Assembly: GCA_038501785.1 (NCBI GenBank)
Contig: JBAMJR010000031.1
Span: 9,195,001-9,259,000 of the forward strand
Source: Myoxocephalus aenaeus
Lineage: Eukaryota > Chordata > Actinopteri > Perciformes > Cottidae
Direction of reading: 5' to 3'
DNA: 64,000 nt
Positions within the stretch are counted from its first letter, which is position 1. Each line of letters starts with the position of its first letter. Shown one piece after another: positions 1-14,095 of this stretch. The notes under the pieces were generated by a model, which saw only the letters and a program-made list of their open reading frames with translations, did not search any database and had not been told where the DNA came from. A program made the position numbers and the translations under genes.

Positions 1-3000
1 TAAATAGAAAACATATGGAGAAAGTAAGCGTTTTCCTAACTGGTTGTAGTGTTCGAATGATCCAGAAAAAGTGCCCTAACAGTCCATTTGACAGTTTGTT
101 CAACAGTCAAAGTTAAGGAGGTTTCACAGCCCCAAAACCCTGCGATTGTAGACTGTTGCTGTATGATCTTGTTAAAATGCCAAAGCATCGGCAGATATTT
201 GACGGTCACTCTGTCACTTTGAGTTATGCTCGGCATCTGGCCATCCAGCCAGCAGGCATTGCCTCTTAAAAAATACAATGCATCCTCTCAGTCACTTAGC
301 TTTATGTAGAGACAAGGCAACCCCACATCATATCACTGTAGGACAGAAACACACTGCATCTGCAAAGCTCTTTAAGGACTGCAGGCAAAAAAGAAAGACT
401 TCTAACTAAAGTTATATAGTGATATTACACATTGGAGTTGTCCAAGCTGAAACTGCATTATACATTATTTCAATTTATCTCACGCCAATGTTAAGTAGGT
501 CGATTTTAAAACCTAAATTTGCAGAAGTTTGGTTTTTGGGTAAAGTGTAATTGTTAATTGCCTTTTTTTCCCTGAGCCTTGGCTCAAGTGCATTCACTTC
601 CTCTAAGGCTTGCTATACACAATCCAAGTCTGAAACAGAAATAGGAACCAGTTGCAGTTACGTAATTTTTCTTTGACAGCGACAATGTGTACCCAGGAGG
701 GCTCACAGGCTGGAAACGTTCTCTGGCTGTCACAATCCCTCCATGATTTGTCTTGAGCTCTTTAATGGCATACTTAATCATATCCTCATATCCCAGGTCA
801 CTGGCCCTTTTTCTAAATCGTGCACAGACCACAAATTGTATTCTGTGGCTGTTGGGAATAACTATGGTGAGGGGAGAACTCAGCGCGCCAATAACTATTA
901 CCATGTCCAGCAGCGATATGAAGTAATTGCCCATTCCCTTTGTTGTTTATTGCCTACCAATGGCATGCCACGGGAGCTACAGCAAGGTCCAATTAGATTT
1001 GAAGGACATAAACAAGTCGCAAAATTCATTTTTTATAGTCGTCTGATGGATGGTCAGATGGACTACCAACAAGAAAACAATGGTCAAGCTTTATCAGCAG
1101 CTCATTTTGCGCAGAAATGACAAACATGAGGTTTATCAGAAGCACTGCTCTGCTGTGGTTGCCACCGTCTTTGGGTAATCAGATGAGGCGGCTTTAAGCG
1201 TGTTAACAAGCTTATGAACCAGCGTTTTGACCTTAAGTACTGCATTAAAACCAACAAATACCTCCCTGTCGTTACTTACCAGCTGAAGCCCTGTGAGGCT
1301 GTCTGCCCTAAATGAACACTACAAATACAATGAGCTGCAATTATTTCATAAAAGATGGAAATGCATTTATTATAAGGATTGTAAAGGTCAGTATTGATAT
1401 GGACATGTTAAGCTGTAAAAATCAAACATAATGATTTGATATTAAAGTAGTGTGAAGAAAACATGATTAAATAATTAATCTACAGTTTGTTAAACCCTTC
1501 TCTCTCTCTGTTACTGTTCCTATGTCTTTCAAGCCTTCTTTTTTACCCATGGTACATCAAGCAGTTTACGATAATATTTGAAACAATGGGGCCTTGATTT
1601 CAGACAGAGGTAGATAAAAGCAGGCTTCTTATTGGCAACCCTCAACTTTGCTGGTTGAAATGACAACTGTCAGTAGAGATTTGTATCAGCTGTCTCTAAT
1701 ATTAGGTCCATGAGTTGATTGAAAATGTGTCTTATGCTGACTCTGAATGTTCCCTGCTGACTGGGGTATAGCGAACAGTCATTTCCAAGACTTGGATATG
1801 AAAATATAGGCTAGTAGGAAAACATCTAATGAATTAAAAAAACATAACATTTCATAATTTTCATTCCGATGGTGTTAAGGTCAAATTTAAATTGGATTAG
1901 ATCCAGATAAAACTACTTGACCTTCTTTTCATTGCCTATCTTTCTTCTACCATTCTGGCATTCGAAGCATAAATGCTCTAAAAATAAAGCTTCTTAAAAA
2001 AAAGAAGATATTGCTATTAACGAGGGAATGTGCTACTATTCGGTTCACTCCTCTGACCACCGCTGGATGTGTCATTGCTTGAGCTCGGCTGTTGTCCCTC
2101 AGCTCACGGTCCTACTGAGGCTGTTGTCATCAGCCATGCCTGTCACTCTCAGCCTTCTCCCAGTGCGTATGTGCTGATGGGATGGCAGCCTCACAGGCCC
2201 AGCTGCAGTACCAGATATGCTTCTTATCTATAATGCCCAATTATGACAAAGAAACTAACGCTGTTTATATGCTAAGCCTGCTGGATCAAAGACTTGATGA
2301 AAAATAAGAAACGTCACCCTCTCGCTCTCTTCCACGCAGACACAAAGAGATTCAAGATATTTTTAATGTCATATGCACAGATAACAGACAGTTACTCTGT
2401 ACAATAAAAAGCTTATTTTGCTGGGTCTTCGTAACACACAGAATTACAATAAAAGGTAAAAAAATAAATACAAATAAGGCACAAAATATAGTAACAGTAT
2501 TGCACAAAAATAACGCACAAAAATGTGATACTCTGACTGTATCTCAATGATGCACATATGTGTGCCTATATTTTTGTTGTGCGGTGTATAATGGAGGCGG
2601 TTGCAGGGGAGCACGCTGAAGCTTGATGAATTGAAATATATTCCAATAACGATATGTAGATGAGGCTCTGGTCGACAAAACAGTTTCAGAGTCAGATAAG
2701 AATCAATTCTGCTCAGCCTTGAGGAATCATGATAATGGATTCAGCAGCTAACCTGACAATCAGCAGTCAGCCACAGACAATAATGGATGGAGCTCAGATG
2801 GAGCGAGCATTCATCTTATTTACACTGTTGGCCTCGAGTCATGCAGTGATTACTTTACCAACATTTAATGAAGACATTTGATGAAGGAGGGACACGGAGA
2901 TCAGTGTGCCAGGCTGGATAATTGATGATGTAAATGGTTTTCCATTGCCTTTCTGAATTTTGATTATTTTTCCATCTTCTTTTGAGAATTTTCACAAAAT

Positions 3001-6000
3001 GGAACAAAAGTCTTGTGGACAACCAGTACTAAGAATGTAACCAAAATACAAATACGTTATTCAGAGTTGAACAGAGAACGCACACTGAACAGATACAAAC
3101 AACATTAGAATTGATGCAGTAATATTTATTTATTGGCAAAATTACACGGTGCAGATATGCCAGAAATGTAAATAAATACAGGCAATACGTTTGATGTTCA
3201 GCTATTTGCTACGGTTAGTCCATAATAATAATTGGTACCACTTTTGTTCTGTGGTGAAGGATAAAGCTTGACTGACTGTTGTTTCACCAGTGTTATTTCA
3301 CACCTCATAACGCAATATTTAAGCCTGGCTTATTGGAAAACTTTGCATGACTTCACAGCGTCCATAATAATGATGAGCAAATGGCGAGTCCCTTTTGTCA
3401 GTAGCTTATTAGTTTTTGTTCATACATCACATTGTCTTCTCCCATTTGCATGCACACCTCAATTCTTTTTTAACAAGGCAATATGGCACATTTAGTTATA
3501 CAGGCATGTGTTATAGCACTGTTTTATTCAAATTGAATTTAATTGAAGTGCATATTTGAAATATGACGATGTCTGGTAAAGTCTGGGAACAGGTCAACAC
3601 ATACACATATGAATAGTTTAAATGGCAGAAGAAAACAATTGGACAAAGAAAACAAAAGCAGACGATGATTCCCAACAACAGAATGTAAATATTTTGTGTG
3701 AAATTAACAGATACAGATAGCAGCTCTATCTGTGTTGGGCTTGCACTGTCCTGCCAGCTCTCATAGGGATTGCTGTACATTTTGCAAAAGGAAAACAATC
3801 CATTGTTTAGAGATGAATTAGGGGTCTAGTGCCACCAATTTCCAAATCAGAGTTGTTATCCTCCTGACATGCCTGCTGCTGTTATGAGTGGCAGCGCTAC
3901 AGTATAATTAATTCAGCTCTTCACCCAGCTCTCAATATTTCATAGATTTGTTTTGGCCTTTGAAGGCTTAAGCCACTCCAGATCGAGTTATTTTCCTCTT
4001 CTTGAAGAAATCACGGAATTCCTCCCCGCCCTCCCCTCACCATCAATATTTAGAACCCTGCTGCATCACTTTGTACTCGCATAAATCCACTCTTGCTCTT
4101 AAATCATTCATTAAAAATGAGGTCATCTTTGAATTTGAGGCCCTGACTTATAAAGGCCAAATCAGACACATTCTTAAGGTTGCTGTGTGATGTATAGCTG
4201 TTATGGGTTTCACGTATCATGTCAGGGGGATTTGGACAAATGGATTATGAGGAACAAGCACAGAGACAGATGTATACTCAGATAATGAGATTCAAATTGG
4301 TGCCCGACAATGCGAGGAGCCACATCCTGTTTTGGATGGAAGAAGCAGATGTTGTAACTGTCTCCTTGTGGGATGACGAAAGTGCTGAGTGGCTCACATC
4401 GGGAAAAGTGATCGAAAGAATACTTCTTAGAAAATACATGGACATTTTAAAGCTGTGAAGTCAAATACTTCAGATGTTATACATTCTATATTCATTGTGC
4501 ATTTTTCATTTGTAGCTATGTTTGTCACAGCACTACAGTGAGCAGCGTGGGCTTTTAGTCATTGTCATCCTTTTCTGACATAACGGCCCACTTGCTGGAT
4601 GCTTTTATACAAAGTGTCTCCCAGGATCATGTGTATATACATTTTTAACTCATGCAGTTGCCTTGGGAATAGAGCTCTTAATCCACACTGTTATGCTCTG
4701 CCCACAGAAATACACGGTCCAATTTTTCCTTCAAAGAAATGTTTTAAAAGCTTCTATTTTTGTTTGTAAGCAAGCCATTTTTGGAAATAAAGGTTGCTGT
4801 GTCAAAGAAGCATACATTTATGCATATTCAATTTATTACTCTCTGCTTTCTTCCAAACATATCTCACAACATGAAAAGATCAAATGGATGAAACATAAAA
4901 GGTAAATCAGAGCCAGGCAGAGTAATTTAACTATCTCAAAAAACCACCAGGCCTTATCAAAACAGGTCAGCAGCTACATAACAACAGAACCGTGTAAAAT
5001 ATTTTCAAAGGTTTGCAGTTAAGCTAAACAGCATACATTTGCTACAGTGCTGTTTTAACATTACTAATACAAACTTTCCATCATGAGATTGATTCTGCAG
5101 AATATTTAAATGTATGTTGAAGTGTTCAGATTGTCAGGCCTCTCCTCTCATAATGGAATTTCCTTCAATCAGAGAGAGAAAGTGGAATGCCGGGGGACGT
5201 AAAGTGATGCAGGGACCCGAAAACCAAGCTGGCAGGTATTGTCCTGCTTCCAGCACTCATGCGTAGACAGAGAGGCCCTCCAGACTCGAGTCTCCAGCTC
5301 TGGAGGGTATCTGTGTTATTGTGTCACATGGGCCACTATGCCAGATGGCTAGTCCGTGACGTAAACCCCACCCATACTTGTCAAAATGCCACCACATTTG
5401 CTGGTGCAGGACATGTTAAATCCCTCTCGTGGGAGAAGCCAGTTTGCAACCATTCAGCTCTAATTACAAATCTTCAGCAGCACCCGAGGATTTGAGGCCA
5501 TCCAAATATGGTGATTACTCCGCAGTTCTTGGAGGGTTGAAACGGAGAGCTGAGCTCTTCATTGGTATGCACTGTTTACTTACTGTCTGTGTGTCCATCT
5601 GTCGGTATGGAGAACAGACGCAACTCGATTCTTCTGTGGAGGCCACACTGGAGCTTGGCTCACATAACAATAATCTGACATTATCCTGCAGTTTCATGGA
5701 ATTTAAATAGTCAAACAGTAGTCCAGCCTTTCAAGACGCTGGTTGAACCAATAAGTAATTTGTAAGAAACAACAACCAGTGAATAAATACATTGAGAAAT
5801 AGAGGAGAAGCATATTGCATTATTGTATTAGTCAAAAGGGGAGGGTCAAAACCAAATACTATGAACAAGAAGAGGGTCATTCTTTAAAAGAAGAAATACA
5901 CGTCAGGTTCAGGCCCTCTGTCCTCCCTAATAATTTCTGTATCGTCCCTGAATCAGTGAACCGGCTTTTTCTCCATCAGCCAAGACTTCATTTTGACACT

Positions 6001-7863
6001 GTACCACATTTTTTCTCCTTCTCTGTTTGAAAATGTCACTGTCACGCTACCAACGTGACATTCTGTGAAATCACAGTCATGAGTCATTTTGATGAGAGCA
6101 GAGGGGTATTTTAAGTCTGACACATTAAATCCAGTGCTGCATTTAGTTTTGTGAGACCAAGGAAGCCTATCATGATAGGGCTGGCCAAGAACTGGCTCTA
6201 ATTCCCCATTAAAGCACACAGACACTTCGCAAGCTGGCCTTTCTTCAGGGATTCTTTGTGGGATAAAAGGACCTGCATGGCAAAAGCACTGTTTGAATTA
6301 TAACCACTTCACAGTTGTAATGTTGCTCCACACTTGGTCTATGCTTTTATGATCACCCATATGGAGCCATTAGGGCCTCAATTAAAATCTGGTGGCCTTG
6401 TGTTGGACTAATGGTCTCTGTAGAACTGGTTAAATATAAATCACAACAATTTACATTTGATAAATTTCAGTTGTCTATATTTTTACCTGAGAAAAGTTAA
6501 TGTAGGTATTGATAAATAATACATTTACATTATCCGCCATACCTGCAGAAAAACAGAGCAGTTTAAGGTATTTTCAACATTGTGACATCTTGACCACACC
6601 ATATCACATTATGTCAATCAACACTATGACAATAACAAAACAGCAGGGTTCGTGCAGGGATCATCACACTCCCAGAGCCTTTTCTCTGAGTGTTTAATAA
6701 TGGTGCTGATGGGTTTACATTTTAGTTACTCGAAAGCCTGGTGCATCTCACACAGGCGCTAAAGGATGCCTTGTGTGTGTTGGTATCAGACCCACTGGGC
6801 GGGACAAAGCACCAGTATGTGGAGCCCTGGGTATGAGAATGGGCTGATAGGACATGATTTGAAATATTTTAAGAAACCATCTGGACACAACAAGCAGCCA
6901 GCAATAATGTAAAGAATAGATATTGATATTGTAGGTGACCGGGAATGGGAGAGGAGATGCTACTTATGCTACTAAGCAGTAATAGTAGTAGTAGTAGTAG
7001 TAGTAGTAGCATAAGTTCGGAAGATAGACTTTTTTTTTAGAAAGTTTGATCATTTGATGATGAGGACAACAAAACATTGTAAACTTCAAATAAAACTGAT
7101 CTGCAATTAAAATAATTATTTAAGCAAAAAGCATATTTATTGTTCAGAAAAAAAAACACCAACTGAAATAAATTCCTTCTCTATAGAGTGACATTTACAA
7201 CCTGCACATATCACTGCATCAAATATAAATATACAGCCAGCATAGTACAGCAGTATAGAAATGTTCACAAGTTCTAGGCAATGCAGTGGCTTTTGATGTT
7301 CCTTGTGCAGTGAGTTACATCTACCAATGAGGGCACCGTGAAGTCCTCCTCAATCTGCTGGAGGTTCAGAATATATGCTTAATCATTCTCAATGCATAAA
7401 TTAACCAGTTTATTCAGCCGCTTTGTGCCACATGATGAGAATGTTACTCAGACTATTATCAGACTCAATATTGTGGGTGTGTTTGATTTTGGTCGCACTC
7501 TTACGGGTGGTGAACTAAATTAATTATTATTTAAGGCTGCTCTTGTTAAGCTACTTGTAAAATAATGCTAACCCTACCCACTAATAACATCAATTAAATG
7601 ACATTTTCTGTGCTTTTGTACTGTTCACAAACTGCTGTGCTACCGCATCTGCTGACACTTCGGCGAGTGAATGTATACCATCATAAACTAGAAGGGCAGT
7701 CTGAGAGAGTAGACCTCCACCAATGCAAAATGCCTCGCAATGTTAACGAAAATGTGTATCCACCTCGTAATTTGGATCTTCTCCTAAATGTAATGGGTCC
7801 TTCTTCAGTTATCGCCATGTACATCTGTATGACTGTCTCTCTGTTGTGTCATTTTCTTGGCAG
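1..7863 (+). other. galnt9: Non-coding: inferred galnt9 intron 1 (3' part)
   Basis: No coding exon that I can support lies here. The first galnt9 exon seen starts at 7864 in the middle of a glycine codon, so the transmembrane-anchor exon must be further upstream and this stretch is inferred to be the end of intron 1. It is AT-rich single-copy-looking sequence. I see a low-confidence repeat tail around 2340-2600 (A-rich, repeated 'gcacaaaa' words, like a LINE 3' end), an (AGT)n microsatellite near 6983-7009, and a minus-strand protein-like stretch near 640-860 that I could not identify. The open frame at 4219-4458 has ordinary amino-acid composition but no recognisable motif. Confidence 0.6.
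6963..7015. repeat. (AGT)n microsatellite inside a 12-bp inverted repeat
   Basis: An (AGT)n run at about 6983-7009 is flanked by perfect 12-bp inverted copies, CTTATGCTACTA at 6963-6974 and TAGTAGCATAAG at 7004-7015. The right arm partly consists of the repeat itself. The arrangement could fold into a hairpin. Confidence 0.8.
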
Positions 7864-8044
7864 GTTTGGCGAAGCCCATGGGGCTAGTTGAGGGACCCGG
7901 AGGCCTTGGCCAGGGGGGAGCTGCTGCTACTCTGGGAGAGGACAGTCATGATGCGGAGGGGAAATATGAGGAGTATGGCTACAATGCTCAGCTCAGTGAC
8001 CGTATCTCCCTGGACAGGAGCATCCCAGACTACAGGCCTAAAAA
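7864..8044 (+). CDS. galnt9: galnt9 internal exon (probably exon 2): stem to catalytic-domain junction
   Basis: Internal exon of polypeptide N-acetylgalactosaminyltransferase 9, a Golgi type II membrane enzyme of the family that adds GalNAc from UDP-GalNAc to Ser/Thr (mucin-type O-glycosylation). The acceptor is TTTTCTTGGCAG and the donor AA|GTATGT. The exon starts with two bases completing a split glycine codon and reads GLAKPMGLVEGPGGLGQGG, then an acidic linker, YEEYGYNAQLSDRISLDRSI and PDYRPK. The GLAKP...GLGQGG stretch is, from memory of the family, characteristic of GALNT9 rather than its relatives GALNT17, GALNT18 or GALNT8. The exon is 181 nt and ends with AA of a lysine codon completed by the next exon. 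By comparison with the roughly 600-residue human protein it begins near residue 80. The initiator methionine and membrane anchor are not in the window. Confidence 0.92.
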
Positions 8045-9429
8045 GTATGTCCACCTTCTGTTTTTCTAATTTTCTGTCACACATTCTCGTTCCAACTGTA
8101 AGTGTTTTTTCTCCTGCCAGGGTTGTGTAATGTTCGAGAGGCTTGTAACTGGATGGTTTACCATTTTAATCCCTGCTGCTGGTCTATTTTTGTGAAAACA
8201 CTCAATGTACGGCAGGACCTTTTGCCAGGAAACTAGCATTTTCATCCAGCACTCAGTTTTTTTTCCTCTTTTTCTTCTTTTTGGTTTTGCTGAATTTTCA
8301 AAACAAATATTGTGCCAAAATAAAAGCAGATTTGCAGCACAAGGTTTATTAGAAGCTCTGTAGTTAAATGCTGGTGTTGAGGATTATTAGAATTTACAAC
8401 AATTTCCTGCAATTTAAGACAAGGTCAAAATCGAATGGCATACTCATGATATTTTTATGCTTTTATGCTTATAGCATGCTGCAAATTAGACTTACTTTGT
8501 TTGTGAGTGTGTCCTCTATGGATGCCAGGGACCTCTTAGGCCTTTAGCGATATGGCATCAGCAACATATAGACAGCTGAAAGTGACAGTACATGTCTCTA
8601 TTTTCAGATTATTTATGTTAAAAATGCTGTTTTAAGTGCCCAATAGGTATATTTACTCTACAATGATTAAAGGAAGTTTATTTAAATGACAATGAAGACA
8701 TGCAAGGTGATAATATTATCAAGCATTTTTTTTTTCTCCATTATCTGAATACTGTGTAATTCACAGTGACTTCACAGATCACATCCTAACAATAGCAGAC
8801 ACTTGCAGCACTTGCATTGCTTTGGTCTGGCGTTACTCTTGACCGACTAAGCAAAACAGAAGTAGAGCGGTGCCGCAAAAAGTGAGGTTTTTAACATTAA
8901 TCTTGTGAAAGTAGAGGCATTTTTGGCTTTCAATACCAACATAGCTTTATACTTCCAGTTTAATCTACGCTGTTGTGTTAGGTTTGTTTTCACATTATTC
9001 AAGACTAACTTCTAAAACACTGGACCCAGTGCCTGCTGTCAGTGTGTTGAGATGCTGATGAGATTTATGGAATGTAATTTCGATCAAAAACTGCCTCTCA
9101 TTGGTTTCCATATTGAAAAGAGGGAGATTCGAAGGGGACTGCTACGACCTGCAAGTTGTTGGTCTGCTAGCAAGCTAATGTGCTTGCACAACGCCAGCGT
9201 TATCATTTTGCCAACACTGGCTGTTGTTATGACTTCTACAAGGAGATATATTTCAGGAAGAAACCAACGATGTCTTTTTCCTACAAAGGCATCAAACTGT
9301 ACCTTCTTCAATATATATTATTTCTTCAGTCAGAGACATTTTGAACAGAGATTGGTGACAGGCACACACATCGAAGAATTTTGGGGGAAACATTGTGAAT
9401 ATACAGTAACTGTAAAGTCACTTATGTTG

Positions 9430-9692
9430 AAGTGAATTTGAATTCAATTCAATTCAGTTTATTTTATATAGCCCAACAACACAAATACAAGTTTGCCTCG
9501 GAGGGCTTTACAATCTGTACACATAACATCCCTGTCCTGGGACCTCACATCGGATCAGGAAAAATTCCCCCAAATAAAGATAGTAAAAACCCTTTCACAG
9601 GGAAAAAAGGGAAGAAACCTAAGGGAGAGCAACAGAGGAGGATCCCTCTCCCTGGATGGACAGAAGCAATAGATGTCATGTGGCCAGAATGA
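9430..9692 (-). repeat. Teleost dispersed retroelement repeat with pentameric 3' tail
   Basis: Read on the minus strand this ends in GGGCTATATAAAATAAACTG followed by repeated TTGAA units (plus-strand gaattcaattcaattcag at about 9440-9458). A simple-sequence 3' tail is typical of SINEs and some non-LTR retrotransposons. The body (cggatcaggaaaaattcccc, gggaaaaaagggaagaaacc, cagaggaggatccctctccc) matches wording I recognise from many fish genomes. Its plus-strand open frame is a by-product of the repeat and is not called as a gene. I cannot assign the exact family. Confidence 0.6.
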
Positions 9693-12519
9693 ATAACGTA
9701 ACGGAGTTACAGCACATTACATGAATATGACAGAAATTATTCATATAATGACAATGACAATGATTTCATTACATCTGAATCCCAGTAATAATGTACTGCC
9801 TCAAAACCCAAAAGAGACAAAAGAAGAGTAAAATGAGTCAGGTTGAATTAACAAGTCGTACAGCATTTTGTTGGTGCCTTTTTTGACAATTTTACAAAAT
9901 GTTCTAGAACAGTTGTGCAAGGGGTTTCTCGACTTAACATCCTCTTAAAAGACAGGTACGTAAGCGAGCAAGTGTCCTACAGTAATGACACCTACAGCTG
10001 TCTCTTGCTGTCACATGACAGTGTGCCTCCCTACTGCAAAAGCCATCCTTACTTCCTGTTTGATATTTTTCATCTCCTTGGTATGTCTTATTGCCTGACT
10101 CCATTTAATCCTTCCTTGTCTCTTCTGTCAATGCGGTACAGTTAGATTAGCCACAGAGCATCTTGAGGCCTCTGCATTGGGGAGTTACACAATAGAAAAT
10201 GACTTTTGTTACGCCGAATCCCTACATGAAAGGACATGGGGAAGATGGTGGTGACAGTTGTGCTGTGTTGTAATGTCGCACTAAAAGGAATTGGGAATCA
10301 GTTAAATTTTTTTGACTGGGTGTCCACTCAGTGTCAAGCAGCCGAAATGGTCCTTCTAAAATACATTTTATATAGAGACTACAGTTGTGATACAGTGAGT
10401 GCTGCAGGAGCTGGATTGGGGTATGTGTGTCTGTGTGTGTAATCAGAGCTGCCAGTGGCGTTCACACTGTGTCAAAGAACAATGGCAACAGGCGGACACA
10501 CTGAGCGGAAATCTGACGGCCAAGAGAGGTTTCTGAGGGCTTTAGCAGGGATAACAATTAATTTGATCCACGCTGCTTTGTTCCCAGCTCTTTTCACGCC
10601 CAGAAAAATTAGACAAGAGTGAAACGGGGAGGAGGGGCCAAGCTAAAAGGAGTTAGCTAATTAATAAAGTCCGCTGAGAGTGCCTCTGGAATAGAGGGGT
10701 TTTAGGATATATATATATATATATATTTTTTTTTTTTGTCAATCAACTTGTTCAACAAATAAATTGAAAGTAAGACAAAAGGGAAGTGAGTGTTGGGGGT
10801 TTGCCGAGGTGTTTACAGTCTGATATCGGGGCTGTGTGTTTGAGTATGGATTTAGTACGGTACTCGTTTCACGGATTGTGAAACAATTCTGCAATATATA
10901 CAGTACACTTTTTGATCTGGTTCTCCGTATCCAGAATACTTTGTATTCCCATATAAACAAGCACATAGTCTCTATGAGCGCTAAGAAAATATGTTGTGTC
11001 AAACAAGGTAAAGCTTCAGTCCATGACAGCTATTCAATAGGTACTCTATGATAAAGACTTAGTCCATTTGTTGTGAGGCTCAATGGAAATCAATACAGTG
11101 CAATGTGCAAACATAGTTTTCTTTGCCTTTTCTGGTAACATTACAAAAGCAGTACTTTAAAGAGAAACTTTGAAGAACTGCATGTGAAGGAAAATGGATT
11201 TATGTGCAGCCAGACCAATACTCTTACTGCTAGCATTGCTGTGGCACTAGTGAGGACTTTTAGGGTGCTTTCACGCTTACAGTCACCTGTTTGCTTCAGT
11301 TTGAAGCAGTTATCTGCCTCATGAATGAAACACTGTTACGTACTTTTGATTTGTAATTCTTATTCTAATGTCCTTCAGGATAAAGGTGACTGCAGCATTG
11401 CTGAAGTGAAGTTAAAAGTAGGAACCAGTCACCTCCTGTCTAATGGGCTTTTAATTGAACAGGAGTCATTAAGCAGAGGACTTTGATGACTACAGGGAAG
11501 CAAAGTCCATCACCATGGCTCATCACTGAACGAGCCACACATTCTCAAGTCTCTCTCTTTTCAAACCTGCCAGTCTACAGCAAAACCAATTCATAATATT
11601 ACAGTCACAATTGTCTCTCGGACAAAAAAAAATGTAATCCTCTTTCACCGCCTGCCAGCCTGGATTTCTCTCCTCTGCCCTTCACTTCTTGCATGTGACG
11701 TTCTTAACTGAGATACCAAGGAACTTAAGTAGGCTCTATATTATAGTGACTCTGAGCCTGCCATTCATTGTCCTTGGGAGGTTTACGTATGATAACATCT
11801 CATTGGGCTGTGGAGAGAAAAATAATAAAAGGCATGCAAGCTAAGATAACTGATGCAACAAACAAAAAGATGTTAAATGTGACTAGGGTCACTCAAAAAT
11901 AGAAAACGCTATTCAAGGCATTTTACCGGCATTTTAACCTCCAGTGTTTCTCCTGCAAAGGAATTCATTTTCAATTACTTAAAATTCACATATGTATCTC
12001 TATCGTCACGTTGTCAAAAAGTTTATTTATGTCCAAATGGTTACATAGAAAAAGAAAATGATTATATGTTTATAATAGTTCGACTTTTTTACTTTCATAT
12101 TTTTCCTCGATCACTCAACAATAGTTAAACCCAAAACTATATTAAAGACCAAGGACCTTATGTCTTTGCCTGTGGGATGGTGATAACCAGAGAGCGAGGC
12201 TGAAGAAACAGGCTTACCTCATCTCTTTAGCGTCTGATACTGCAGAATGGGATCGTAAGGTCTCCACGGTGCAGGAGCTCCTGCAGCAAATTGTTGCTCT
12301 TTCCAGTGCCACAGTTTATCTCCTGGATGGGGGGGAAGGGGGAGTGCAGGAATGACAAGGCAAACGAGTATCTTTCTGAGAGAAGTGCTTGCGGATTGGA
12401 AAGTTGCTTTGGTGTTGCTTGCACCTCACGGGTTACAGGAGGTTAATGTGAAATTTCACCGCAAATAAGAGCCGTCAGTGGGGAAAAAGTCAGAGGGAGC
12501 GCTGAGCCACCCGGCTGGT

Positions 12520-12551
12520 GGAGGAGGAGGAGGAGGAGGAGGAGGAGGAGA
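12520..12551. repeat. (GGA)n microsatellite
   Basis: About ten GGA triplets in an otherwise unremarkable intronic stretch. Confidence 0.85.
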
Positions 12552-13790
12552 AGGGGGAGGTGTGATTGGAATACATCTTAATCAGGCGCTCTGTTTCTGT
12601 CAAAGCTTGTTCCGGGTCAAATTATGAGCGCTGGCCAGTGAGCTCAGTCCCATTACAAACAGATGAGTCGATCGCTCATCCTGTTATGGCTTTACAAGGC
12701 TTCCCCGCTACCGCAGACAGGTAAAAAATTAAGGCTGAGCAATGCCCTAAATTTGATCCAGTAACTAGGGCAATGGAACTACAATATCACTTTAGGATCT
12801 CGACACCAGCCTCACTCCACATCTCAACTAGAAGCGATGAGGTTGCGCTGCATTGACATTTTCGAGAAATGACTGTGGTAATATTCATTAAACGCAGCCT
12901 CTCCACGAGTCGTAGAACTGAAAAGGAATGAAATATACGTTACTTTGTTTTGCACACTTGAACAATTAAATCTACATTCAAACTCACTGCCAGATTTGTC
13001 ATCGTATTTATAGACCTGGCATGGCTGATTGAGAGAAGCAATAGAGAAAGCTGTGAAAGGGAACAAAGGAGTTGCTGAGGGAGAGCATAAATGCACAGGG
13101 AAGGACTGAAATGATACAGTGGAGGGGTTATCAATCAAAACACTTCTGCACTTACTCTTACGAATAGAGCGCGAGAGCCGGGCTTAAAGTATAGATAGAC
13201 GTACGCAACGTGCTCCATCATAAACACTCTCTGTGGTTTAGTTTTCCTTTTATTACCTCTGCTGTCAGATGCATGTGGACTGTGGTAATGGAAGTGATTG
13301 ATAACAGTGCATGAAATTAAACTTTTCCAGTCCAGAACAGCAAGCCCTAGCCTACTTGCACAGTGAGACTATTGGCAGTAATTGTCATTCCTATGCATGA
13401 GTCAATGCCCATATTAAGTTAAAGAGTCACGGAAGAAAATAAAAAGGATCAAGATGTTTCAGTGCTTCTCAAGCTCCTGTATTATATCACAACCACCTTA
13501 AAATCCCAGGTTGTGTCAATAGCTAAGGCTGAACTTTACTCTGTTGAAGTAGTGTCACACAAAGTAAGATTCAGGCAGATGTAGGCAGATTTAGTCAACC
13601 AAATAAGATAATACATAAGTCTTACGTACATTCATCAGGTGGTGAAAAACACGACTATGATAAACTACTAACACACTAACACAAAATTGAACGCTCGTAT
13701 CTGTTGGATGTGGGAAAAGCTAGCAGTTTCCTAAAAAGTAAGTTGCAAGTTAATTAGTAAAAAAATTAATATATTTTCAGTATATAAGAA

Positions 13791-13805
13791 TATATATATA
13801 TAAGA

Positions 13806-13867
<62 letters not shown>
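13791..13867. repeat. (TA)n microsatellite, target site of the adjoining hAT and Tc1 elements
   Basis: About 75 bp of mostly alternating TA. It continues at 16074-16110 beyond the two transposons, so the insertions appear to have split one TA tract. Confidence 0.85.
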
Positions 13868-13870
<3 letters not shown>

Positions 13871-14095
13871 TGCTGTCATATTAGCGCGTTATTAACGGCG
13901 TTAACGCAAACCAATTTTAACGCCGTCAATTTTATTAACGGCGTTAACGCATTTTAATTTTTCAATTATTTTCTCGCCAGCACCACGCCGGATGTAGCTC
14001 AACCGGAAGCAAAACAATAGGCACGCCGTTTGGGCTTGGAAGCTAGGCTAACGTTACTGTTTGAAATGAATGAATGGTGAGCGCGATACGGCAAA

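Noticed and set aside
4219..4458. Open frame of 79 codons with plausible composition (MSGGFGQMDYEEQAQ...)
   Set aside because: No domain that I recognise, no splice context and no repeat match. Frames of this length are expected by chance in 64 kb.
9432..9692. 86-codon frame ending in a Lys/Gly-rich segment
   Set aside because: It lies entirely in a dispersed repeat that yields the same spurious peptide in many fish loci.
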